Assembly: GCF_000253255.1 (NCBI RefSeq)
Contig: NC_015583.1
Location: forward strand, 310,001-374,000
DNA: 64,000 bases
Direction of reading: 5' to 3'
From: Novosphingobium sp. PP1Y
GTDB taxonomy: Bacteria; Pseudomonadota; Alphaproteobacteria; Sphingomonadales; Sphingomonadaceae
The stretch's first letter is position 1. Each line of letters opens with the position of its first letter. Below the pieces are notes generated by a model. The model was not told where the DNA came from and ran no database searches. It saw only the letters and a list, made by a program, of their open reading frames with translations. Of this stretch, positions 16,451 through 23,837 are shown piece by piece. A program made the translations under genes and the position numbers.

Positions 16451-18087
16451 GCGCGAATGCAACACAGTTCGATTACGTCATCGTCGGTGGAGGCGTTGCG
16501 GGCTGTGTCCTGGCGGCGCGCCTGTCGGAAGACCCGCGGGTAACGGTCCTTCTCGTCGAAGCGGGCGGACGCGATGGCAGCCCCCTGATCGCTGCGCCGG
16601 GCGGGCTGCTGCCGATCATGATGTCGGGCAGCCATGCTTGGAAATACATGTCCGCGCCGCAAGCGCATCTCGACGGGCGAGTGCTCTACCTGCCGCGCGG
16701 CAAAGTGCTGGGCGGCGGCTCCTCGATCAACGGCATGGCCTACGACCGGGGAATGCATTCGGACTACGATCGCTGGGCGCAGGCAGGCAATTCCGGCTGG
16801 TCCTTCGCCGAAGTGCTGCCCTATTTCCGCAGGTTGGAGACGTTCCATCCTGCAAACGACGCGTGGCACGGGCAGGATGGCCCCATCCACGTCACGCGCG
16901 GCGATCAGGACCACCCGTTCGCCAGGGCCTTCCTCGCAGCGGGCGCCGAGGCCGGCTACCATCGCAATCCCGACCTCAACGGCGCGAGGCGCGACGGCTT
17001 CGGCGCGGTCGACCTGACGGTCCACAAGGGCCGGCGATGCAGCGCCTCCAGCGCCTACCTGCGCCCCGCGATGAAGCGTGCGAACCTCACCGTCCTGACC
17101 AAGACGCAGACCCGCAAGGTCCTGATCGAGAATGGCTGCGCTACCGGCATCATGGTGCGCAGGAACGGACAGGACAGCACGATTGCCGCCCGCGCCGAAG
17201 TGATCCTTTCGGCAGGCGCGATCAATTCACCGCATCTCCTGATGCTGTCGGGCATCGGTCCTGCAGGGCATCTGGCTACGCATGGCCTCCCCGTCGTGCG
17301 TGACATGCCCGGCGTTGGACAGGACCTTCAGGACCACCTCGCCGCCCATGTGAAGCGCCGCTCGACGAAGCCGTGGTCGATGCTGCGCTACCTCAATCCG
17401 GTCTACGGCTCGCTGGCGATGGGACGCTACCTCCTGCTGCGCAGCGGCCCCCTTGCCTCGACCGGCATGTCCGTCGCCGCTTTCGTGAGATCCGACCCGG
17501 CGCTCGACGAACCCGACATCAAGATGCTGCTGGTCACGGCGCTGACGAGCAATAACGGCCGTACGCTCATGCCCAGTCACGGCTTCTACGCCCATATCAA
17601 CGTCGCCCGGCCCGAGGCGCGCGGCTCCGTCACGCTGGCCAGCGCCGATGCGGACGCCGCCCCGGTCATCGACCAGAACTACCTCGGCACCGAAAACGAC
17701 CGGCGCGTCATGCGCGAAGGCGTGAAGATCGCGCGCCGGATATTCGCCCAGAGTGCCTTCGATCCCATGCGGGGCGAGGAACTCGCCCCCGGCCGGCAGG
17801 TCCAGAGCGACGAGGAGATCGACGCCTTTGTCCGCGCCAGCGCCGAGGCGGACTACCATTCCGTCGGCACCGCCCGCATGGGCAGCGATCCGCGTGCGGT
17901 CGTCGACCCTGACCTCAAAGTCCACGGCATCGATCGCCTGCGCGTCGTCGATGCCTCGGTGATGCCGCACCTGCCCGGCGGCAATACCGCAATCCCGGTC
18001 GCCATGATCGCCGAGAAGGCAGCCGACATGATCCGCGGCATCGCGGCGCCCTCACCAGCCAAGCTTCCCGAGGAGCAAGCCCGATGA
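16447..18087 (+). CDS. GMC family oxidoreductase
   Basis: A 546-residue glucose-methanol-choline flavoprotein. VGGGVAG at residues 13-19 binds FAD, LPRGKVLGGGSSINGM is the first GMC signature, GAINSPHLLMLSGIGP the second, and the active-site His/Asn pair is in YHSVGTARMG and LPGGNTAIP near the end. Enzymes of this family oxidise primary or secondary alcohols using O2 or an external acceptor. It is coupled by ATGA overlaps to the flavin dehydrogenase before it and the zinc alcohol dehydrogenase after it, so two different alcohol oxidations probably act in one pathway segment. Confidence 0.92.
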   Translation: MSANATQFDYVIVGGGVAGCVLAARLSEDPRVTVLLVEAGGRDGSPLIAAPGGLLPIMMSGSHAWKYMSAPQAHLDGRVLYLPRGKVLGGGSSINGMAYDRGMHSDYDRWAQAGNSGWSFAEVLPYFRRLETFHPANDAWHGQDGPIHVTRGDQDHPFARAFLAAGAEAGYHRNPDLNGARRDGFGAVDLTVHKGRRCSASSAYLRPAMKRANLTVLTKTQTRKVLIENGCATGIMVRRNGQDSTIAARAEVILSAGAINSPHLLMLSGIGPAGHLATHGLPVVRDMPGVGQDLQDHLAAHVKRRSTKPWSMLRYLNPVYGSLAMGRYLLLRSGPLASTGMSVAAFVRSDPALDEPDIKMLLVTALTSNNGRTLMPSHGFYAHINVARPEARGSVTLASADADAAPVIDQNYLGTENDRRVMREGVKIARRIFAQSAFDPMRGEELAPGRQVQSDEEIDAFVRASAEADYHSVGTARMGSDPRAVVDPDLKVHGIDRLRVVDASVMPHLPGGNTAIPVAMIAEKAADMIRGIAAPSPAKLPEEQAR

Positions 18088-19181
18088 AGGTCGCAGCCAT
18101 GGTCTGCCACTCTCCGAACCAGCCGCTCGTGCGCGAGGAACTGGATCTCGCCCCGCCCGGCGAGGACGAAGTGCTGATCGAGATCATGGCGAACGGTCTG
18201 TGTCACAGCGACCTGAGCCAACTCGAGGGCAAGGCCGCGCCTTATCCCTTCCCCGTGGTCGTCGGCCACGAAGGGGCAGGCATCGTGCGCGCGGTCGGCT
18301 CGGCCGTTACCAGCGTCGCGGTGGGCGATCACGCCATTGCCGTTGCCCTGGGGGAATGCGGAAGGTGTCGCAACTGTCTCTCCGGCAAGACCAACTTATG
18401 CGAGTTGTTCCTTGCCGAGATCGCCACGCAGGAGACCCGCTTCTCGCTGAACGGCAAGCCGGTCTGGGCCTATTCGGGCGTCGGCTCGCTGGCGCAATTC
18501 GTGGTGATGAAGGAGCGCAACGTCGCGAAAATCCGCAAGGATGTGCCTTTTCACCTCGCCTGCACGATCGGCTGTTCGGTCGCGACCGGCGTCGGCGCGG
18601 CGATCCACACGGCGCGCGTTGCCAAAGGCGACAGCGTCGCCGTCTTCGGTCTTGGCGGCATTGGCCTGAATGTCGTGCAGGGCGCGCGGCTGGCAGGGGC
18701 CTCGCGCATCATCGGCGTCGACATCAATCCCGAGCGCGAGGCGCAGGGGCAGCGTTTCGGCATGACCGACTTCGTCAATTCCAGGGAAACCGAACCCGTC
18801 ACCGCGATCCGCGCCCTTACCGATGGCGGGGTCGACCATGCCTTCGAATGCGTCGGCCATGCCGGCCTCATGGAACAGGCGTTCGACTGCACCCGCGTCG
18901 GCTGGGGCTGCTGTACCGTGCTGGGCGTGCCGCCCGACGGCGAAGTGATGAGAGTCACGCCCTTTGCCCTGCAACTGGGCCGCACCGTCAAGGGCTCCTT
19001 CATGGGCAACGTAAAGGGCCGCAGCGAACTGCCGCACTTGCTCGATCACTATGCGGATGGGCAGCTCAACCTCGATGACCTCGTAACTCATCGCCTGCCG
19101 ATGGAAAAAGTGAACGAAGGCTTCGCGCTGATGAAGTCAGGCGAGGCGATCAGGGTCGTGTGCAGCTTTCAGGACGATTGA
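18084..19181 (+). CDS. zinc-dependent alcohol dehydrogenase, class III-like
   Basis: A 365-residue medium-chain dehydrogenase. Catalytic zinc ligands are Cys40, His62 (GHEGAG) and Cys164 (TIGCSVATG); structural zinc cysteines are 92, 95, 98 and 106 (C-x2-C-x2-C-x7-C); GLGGIG at 189-194 binds NAD. It resembles class III and mycothiol/NDMA-type alcohol dehydrogenases that act on bulky alcohols. The gene is the last of the ATGA-coupled run and is followed after 28 bases by the EthD-NTF2 fusion. A simple formaldehyde-glutathione role is less likely in this setting. Confidence 0.9.
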   Translation: MKVAAMVCHSPNQPLVREELDLAPPGEDEVLIEIMANGLCHSDLSQLEGKAAPYPFPVVVGHEGAGIVRAVGSAVTSVAVGDHAIAVALGECGRCRNCLSGKTNLCELFLAEIATQETRFSLNGKPVWAYSGVGSLAQFVVMKERNVAKIRKDVPFHLACTIGCSVATGVGAAIHTARVAKGDSVAVFGLGGIGLNVVQGARLAGASRIIGVDINPEREAQGQRFGMTDFVNSRETEPVTAIRALTDGGVDHAFECVGHAGLMEQAFDCTRVGWGCCTVLGVPPDGEVMRVTPFALQLGRTVKGSFMGNVKGRSELPHLLDHYADGQLNLDDLVTHRLPMEKVNEGFALMKSGEAIRVVCSFQDD

Positions 19182-19209
19182 TCCGCCCGGCAAAAGAGGG
19201 AGAAGGACA

Positions 19210-20034
19210 TTGACGATCAAGTACGTCGCGTTGCTCAAGCGCCGCGAAGGAATGTCGCATGAGGCTTTCGTCGCGTACTACGAAACCCGCCATGCCCCGC
19301 TGATCCTCTCCCTGCTGCCCGGCATACAGGACTACCGCCGAAACTACCTGCGAGGCGAAAGCGCCTTCGCTTCTCCCGGCGCCGCGCCGCCGGATTTCGA
19401 CGTCATGACCGAAATCGCCCTCGCCGACCGCACCGCCTGCGACCGGTTCCTGGCCCGCTCGGCTGAACCCGACATCGCCCGAAAGATCGCCGAGGATGAG
19501 GAAAACCTGTTCGACCGGGACTGCACCCGCATGTACCTCGTCGACGAACGCGCCTCGCCGCTGCCTTCAGCGGCTGCCGATCCGGCGCTGCGCGCCCTCA
19601 TCGACGAGCGGGCGATCATGCGCGGCCTGGCCCGCTTTGCCCGCGTACTCGACAGCAAGGACTGGAACGCGCTCGGCGATGTCTTCGCGCAGGACGTCGC
19701 GTTCGATTACGGCACCGGCGAAGAGCGCAAGGGGCTCGCCGCACTTCGCGACAACATGACCCGCTTTCTCGACAATTGCGGCCCCACCCAGCACCTGATC
19801 GGCAGCGTGACGGTAGACCTTGCCGGTGATCGCGCCGTCAGCCGCTCCTACGTGCAGGCCCGCCACCAGCGTGCTGGCGATGCGGCTGGTGCGGTGTTCG
19901 ATTCGAACGGCGAATATATCGACTGCTGGGAGCGACGTCCGGAAGGCTGGCGCATCGTAAGGCGCGACGCGAACTGGCAGACGCACGCCGGCGATCCCGC
20001 GATCCTGTCGGCGGGATCGGGCGACCTGGGCTGA
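19210..20034 (+). CDS. EthD domain - NTF2-like domain fusion protein
   Basis: A 274-residue two-domain protein. Residues 1-115 are an EthD/dimeric alpha-beta-barrel domain (KYVALLKRREGMSHEAFVAYYETRHAPL), and residues about 125-260 are an NTF2-like domain (LRALIDERAIMRGLARFARVLDSKDWNALGDVF ... ERRPEGWRIVRRDA). A TTG at 19210 with AGAAGGA upstream is the best start. EthD proteins accompany P450 and ring-oxidation systems; NTF2-like domains are often isomerases or dehydratases. The same two domains occur as separate adjacent genes at 22682 and 23159. It runs tail-to-tail into the SDR at 20042 with 7 bases between. Confidence 0.82.
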   Translation: MTIKYVALLKRREGMSHEAFVAYYETRHAPLILSLLPGIQDYRRNYLRGESAFASPGAAPPDFDVMTEIALADRTACDRFLARSAEPDIARKIAEDEENLFDRDCTRMYLVDERASPLPSAAADPALRALIDERAIMRGLARFARVLDSKDWNALGDVFAQDVAFDYGTGEERKGLAALRDNMTRFLDNCGPTQHLIGSVTVDLAGDRAVSRSYVQARHQRAGDAAGAVFDSNGEYIDCWERRPEGWRIVRRDANWQTHAGDPAILSAGSGDLG

Positions 20035-20041
20035 TGCTGCC

Positions 20042-20839
20042 TTAGTCCTCCGGGCCGAGGTCCGGCACCCAGGGCACGCCGTTGATGTGGCCTCCGCCAT
20101 CCACAAACAGCGTATTGCCGGTCAGGTAGCGCGCATCCTCGCTGGCAAGGAATACCATGACACCCCCGACGTCGGCCTCCGGATCGCCCATGCGACCCAT
20201 CGGATTGGCGGCGGCAGTCGCGGCGGCGACTTGCGGCTGCATTTCCTCGAAGCGTCGATAGGATGCCGACTTTGCTGCCGGGCAGACGATGTTCACGCAG
20301 ATCCCGTGGGCAGCCCACTCCCGCGCTGCCGTGCGCGAATAGGCGCGCAGGGCCTCCTTGCCCGCGTTGTATTCCGCCGTGCCCATGTGGGCGTTGACGC
20401 CGTTGAGCGAGGCGACATTGATGATCCGCCCCCAGCCCTGCTTGCGCATGATTGGGAAGGCTGCCTCCATCGACCATTTCGCGGCATAGAGGCACATGTC
20501 CATGGCGCTGGCGAAAATGGCATCGGTCTTGGCCTCGATCCGCGCCTGCCCCTGCCCGCGATAGGCATTGTTGACGAGAATATCGATCTTGCCGAAACGC
20601 TCCACGCACCGCTCGACGGCGGCGAAGACTTGCGCCCTGTCGGTCACGTCGCAAGCGATGAATTCCGCCCCGGCACCCATCTCGCGCAGTTCCGCAGCGA
20701 CATGCCTGCCCCGCTCGGCATCGAAATCCACGACCAACACCGAGGCACCTTCGGCCGCCATGCGCCGCGCCGTGCCGTGACCGATACCGTCAGCCGCGCC
20801 CGTGACGAGAGCGACGCGCCCATTCAGCCTGCCTTCCAT
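20042..20839 (-). CDS. SDR family oxidoreductase
   Basis: A 265-residue classical SDR with TGAADGIG, NNAY for NNAG, Ser in VASLNGVNAHMG and YNAGK as active site. The C-terminal signature GNTLFVDGGGHINGVPW is shared with the SDR at 48191, so the two are paralogues with the same substrate type. ATG at 20839 fits the family; an in-frame extension upstream is non-coding. It is the last gene of the minus operon 20042-26408 (TonB receptor 2, EthD, NTF2-like, MFS, AhpD-like, SDR). Confidence 0.88.
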   Translation of the reverse strand: MEGRLNGRVALVTGAADGIGHGTARRMAAEGASVLVVDFDAERGRHVAAELREMGAGAEFIACDVTDRAQVFAAVERCVERFGKIDILVNNAYRGQGQARIEAKTDAIFASAMDMCLYAAKWSMEAAFPIMRKQGWGRIINVASLNGVNAHMGTAEYNAGKEALRAYSRTAAREWAAHGICVNIVCPAAKSASYRRFEEMQPQVAAATAAANPMGRMGDPEADVGGVMVFLASEDARYLTGNTLFVDGGGHINGVPWVPDLGPED

Positions 20840-20867
20840 CAATCCAACCTTCCCTTGAAACCTGTCC

Positions 20868-21425
20868 TCAATCGGCCGATGCGAAAGGCATGCAGATGCT
20901 GTCGAAGCCCAGCACATGGGCAATCCTGCCAAGCCCGATCCAGGCGGCAACGCAGTGCGAAAGGTCGACGATTTCGGCATCGCTGAACAGCGCATGTGCG
21001 CGGGTCCAATACTCTTCGTCTTGGGCGAGGACCTTCGGCTCTTGGGCGAAACGTTCGGCGAACTCGATCGCTAGGCGCTCGCGGTCGGAGAACACCTTCG
21101 CCTCGCGCCAGCTCTCCACCTCTGCGTAGAATGCCTCATCCGGCGCCGGTCCATTGTCGATCACGAGATGGTCCGCGCGCTGCCCGGTCGCGGCGAACAT
21201 CGCGCTCGCATCGCGCGCAGCGCGAAATTGCTGGCAGATGATGCACCCGTTGATCTGGGCGATACGTGAACGCCCGCCCTCGAACTCACGCAAAGTCAGG
21301 ATGGAATCGCGATAGACCGCCTTGGAGAAGGCGTCCGCTGCCGCCATGATGGTACGGGCATGGTTCCTTGCGGCGAAACCATAAGGATCGTGTCCCTGAT
21401 CTGCTGGAATTGCGATGCGGATCAT
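20868..21425 (-). CDS. carboxymuconolactone decarboxylase / AhpD-like protein
   Basis: A 185-residue all-helical protein of the AhpD/CMD superfamily. The motif INGCIICQQF holds the CxxC pair (near residue 67) that in AhpD-type alkylhydroperoxidases is redox active with a downstream His; ERLAIEFAERFA and VDLSHCVAAWIGLGR are the usual helices. It may act as a peroxidase or, as in many catabolic clusters, as an uncharacterised lyase or decarboxylase. ATG at 21425 with GAGGA upstream; the longer open frame before it overlaps the MFS gene and is not used. Same operon as the SDR and transporter. Confidence 0.82.
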   Translation of the reverse strand: MIRIAIPADQGHDPYGFAARNHARTIMAAADAFSKAVYRDSILTLREFEGGRSRIAQINGCIICQQFRAARDASAMFAATGQRADHLVIDNGPAPDEAFYAEVESWREAKVFSDRERLAIEFAERFAQEPKVLAQDEEYWTRAHALFSDAEIVDLSHCVAAWIGLGRIAHVLGFDSICMPFASAD

Positions 21426-21447
21426 GAATATCCTCCTCGGTGAGCCA

Positions 21448-22665
21448 TCAGGCCGGCTCGGCCACGGCCAAAGGACGGCCGCTGGCGAGCGAAAAGGCGA
21501 AGAACAGCATCGAGACCGCGAATGACGCGGCAATCAGCATTCCCGCAACCGGCGCATAACCGCCCGCCACGTCATGCAAGACGCCCGAAAGCGGCGGCAG
21601 GGCGAAAGTAAATGGCAGATTCGCGATGGCATAGAGGCCGATCACCCGGTGCAAGGCCGCAAGACCGAAGACCTGCCCCGCAAGGACATTGACGGCCGGG
21701 AACACCCCCGCGCCCCCCGCTCCGATCAGAAGGACGACGGAGACCATGACCGGAAGGTCGGACGTCGCCAGCAGCGCGCTCCATCCCAGGGCGGTGAGCA
21801 CGCCGATCAGTGCCAGCGTGCGCGCCGCGCCCAGCCATCCGCAGAGCATGCCGACCACCAGCGAACCAGCCACGCTGGCCCCGCCAGTGAATGTAACAAG
21901 AAGCGCCGCATGCTGATCGGAAAGCCCGCGCTCCACACCGAAAGCGACGAGGTGCGTCATGCCGGTGATGCCAACGGACGTCAGCGTTCCCGCACCGCAG
22001 ACAAGCACCCAGAAGGCCGGGCGCCTGAAGATCGTGCGCATCGCCAGCGCAGGTGTATCGTCATGCCCGAGCCCACTGACACCGGCCAGTGGCTCACCAA
22101 TCCCGAGGGCCAGAGGCAGCAGGAGGAGATGAAGTCCCGCCAGCAGGAAATAGAAGGAACTCAATCCCAGCGCAGCGATAACCGGCGTTCCGGCGACCGG
22201 CAGAAGCGCCACGAGCACGGGCATGCTCACGAATCCGAGCGCAGGCCCCGGGTTCGGCTGAAACCAGCGGCTTGCCAGCATTGCCGAGGAGAACGGAACG
22301 AAAGCGAGACCCAGACCGATCGGCAGAGCATAGGCGAACAGGACCAGACCCATGCCCGCCTCGCCCAGCAGCGGTGCGAGGCCCAGAACCAGATAGCCGA
22401 GCCCGGATAGGATCACGCCCGCAAGGATTGCCACGCGCAGCCCGAAACGGCCGATGACACCTGCGGCCAGAGGCGCGCCCACGCCCATGACGAGGACGGC
22501 GAGCGCCAGCCCGAACGTCGCCATGCCGCGCCCGACTCCGAAATGCGCCTGCACCGGCAGCACGGTGATGCCGAAAGCTCCGAAAGCAGCGCCAACGACG
22601 ACATTCTGGCAAAGGAAGCCGCGCAGCGCCATTGCCCTGCGCGTGCCCGTGGTTATTCCGTCCAT
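21448..22665 (-). CDS. MFS transporter
   Basis: A 405-residue inner-membrane protein with about 12 hydrophobic segments, split by a charged loop near residue 200 (GIGEPLAGVSGLGHDDTPAL). The first segment contains GAAFGAFGITVLPVQ, and the loop 2-3 has the G-x3-D/R-x-G-x-R type variant (GRFGLRVAILAG). ATG at 22665 preceded by AGGA is the start; upstream codons overlap the NTF2-like gene. As it sits with TonB receptor 2, it probably moves the substrate or an intermediate across the inner membrane. Direction of transport is not known. Confidence 0.88.
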   Translation of the reverse strand: MDGITTGTRRAMALRGFLCQNVVVGAAFGAFGITVLPVQAHFGVGRGMATFGLALAVLVMGVGAPLAAGVIGRFGLRVAILAGVILSGLGYLVLGLAPLLGEAGMGLVLFAYALPIGLGLAFVPFSSAMLASRWFQPNPGPALGFVSMPVLVALLPVAGTPVIAALGLSSFYFLLAGLHLLLLPLALGIGEPLAGVSGLGHDDTPALAMRTIFRRPAFWVLVCGAGTLTSVGITGMTHLVAFGVERGLSDQHAALLVTFTGGASVAGSLVVGMLCGWLGAARTLALIGVLTALGWSALLATSDLPVMVSVVLLIGAGGAGVFPAVNVLAGQVFGLAALHRVIGLYAIANLPFTFALPPLSGVLHDVAGGYAPVAGMLIAASFAVSMLFFAFSLASGRPLAVAEPA

Positions 22666-22681
22666 GCGTTTTCCTGCTCCA

Positions 22682-23155
22682 TCAGATTCTATCCGGGACG
22701 TCATCGATTGTCGGGATTGCAGGCATCTGCGGCACGTTGTGCGCGTAGCCCATTTCCTCGTATCGCTCGGCGATCCTCCAGCCCTTTTCAGTGCGTACGA
22801 GCTTGTCGCGGTACCAGAGGCCAATGAAGAACACCTGCTCGGCGCCGTCGTCCTTGCGATAGACCATCGGGTTGAACAGGATCGTCCGGCTCGTTGCACG
22901 GTCGCCGTCGAGGTCCAGCCTGGTGGTGGCAACCATGTGCTGGAACAGCGGAAAGCGTTCCATCGCCAGCGGCAGCCACGCCTTGATTTGCGCCAGCGTG
23001 CCGCGCGCGCCGCCGGTCTCGCGATAGTCTATCACAGCGTCGGACGTGAAGACCTCGTCCAGTGCGTCCCAGTCGCGCTCGTCGATCGCGAAGCTGTAGC
23101 GGGCTAGCAGGTCCTGAATCTCGAGGCGGTCCGAAATTTCCTGAAGCGGCAGCAT
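22682..23155 (-). CDS. NTF2-like (SnoaL-type) protein
   Basis: A 157-residue one-domain protein: LQEISDRLEIQDLLARYSFAIDERDWDALDEVFTSDAVIDY at the start gives the Tyr/Asp pattern seen in scytalone-dehydratase-like relatives, and GWRIAERYEEMGYAHN is the final strand. GGAGCTAGGAG precedes the ATG. It is next to the EthD gene (3 bases apart); the two equal the halves of the fusion at 19210, which suggests that they work as one unit. Confidence 0.82.
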   Translation of the reverse strand: MLPLQEISDRLEIQDLLARYSFAIDERDWDALDEVFTSDAVIDYRETGGARGTLAQIKAWLPLAMERFPLFQHMVATTRLDLDGDRATSRTILFNPMVYRKDDGAEQVFFIGLWYRDKLVRTEKGWRIAERYEEMGYAHNVPQMPAIPTIDDVPDRI

Positions 23156-23158
23156 CTC

Positions 23159-23764
23159 CTAGCTCCTTCTCGTGCCGAGCAGTTCGGTCACCGCGGTTCC
23201 ACAGCGCCGAACCAGCAGAGCCGTGACCGCAAGGCCCGACAGATCGGGAAGCGCGCTCGGCTCACCCGGAAGCCAGATCACCGCGGACGCGGGGAACTGG
23301 GTGCCGGTGTCGACCAGATCCACCGAGACACCCTCGGAGTGTTCTGCCAGTTCCCGCACTTGTTCAATTACTTGCGCATGAATATCCGCGCTGGCCCGCG
23401 TTCCCGTGACCAGCAGGGCCGAGCGCAGGCCGAGGGCATCTGCCCTGGCACCCGGCGACAGCACGATTTCCTCGACGCGCGCTGGAACGACCTTCGTGCG
23501 GTCCATGAATTGTTCCTCATCGGCGCGCATGGTCTCACCGACCGTTCCTGCCAGCAGGGCGGCCGTGCCCGCCATGTCGTCATTCCAGAATTCGCTTATC
23601 GTGTCCCATCCGAAGTCCGGCGCATCGATCAGGTGATTGCGCACGTAGCCTGAAAACGGGAACAGCCCGGCTGCGAGCGGAGCGTGTTTCTCTTCGTAGT
23701 AGCTCTGGAATTGTCCGCGTGTGGTCCCCGGCTTTCGGGCAAGGGCGCAGAGGCTTTTGATCAT
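23159..23764 (-). CDS. EthD domain-containing protein
   Basis: About 201 residues; the N-terminal half is an EthD domain (MIKSLCALARKPGTTRGQFQSYYEEKHAPLAAGLFPF) and the C-terminal half (residues 105-200) has no motif I recognise. The start is the ATG at 23764; a GTG 15 bases upstream is possible, and neither has a clear ribosome site. EthD-like proteins form dimeric barrels that bind hydrophobic ligands or heme. The gene is just behind the hairpin that follows TonB receptor 2, so expression may come by partial read-through. Confidence 0.72.
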   Translation of the reverse strand: MIKSLCALARKPGTTRGQFQSYYEEKHAPLAAGLFPFSGYVRNHLIDAPDFGWDTISEFWNDDMAGTAALLAGTVGETMRADEEQFMDRTKVVPARVEEIVLSPGARADALGLRSALLVTGTRASADIHAQVIEQVRELAEHSEGVSVDLVDTGTQFPASAVIWLPGEPSALPDLSGLAVTALLVRRCGTAVTELLGTRRS

Positions 23765-23796
23765 GTACAAATTGGCCACTTCGGCAAAGGAAACTG

Positions 23797-23824
23797 GCCC
23801 CGGCTCCTTGTACAGAGCCGGGGC
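23797..23824 (-). terminator. hairpin between TonB receptor 2 and the EthD gene
   Basis: Perfect 10-base arms GCCCCGGCTC and GAGCCGGGGC with an 8-base loop lie right after the receptor stop on the minus strand. The following T-run is weak, so this may be an attenuator that lowers downstream expression relative to the receptor. Confidence 0.65.
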
Positions 23825-23837
23825 ATCAAATGGGGGA

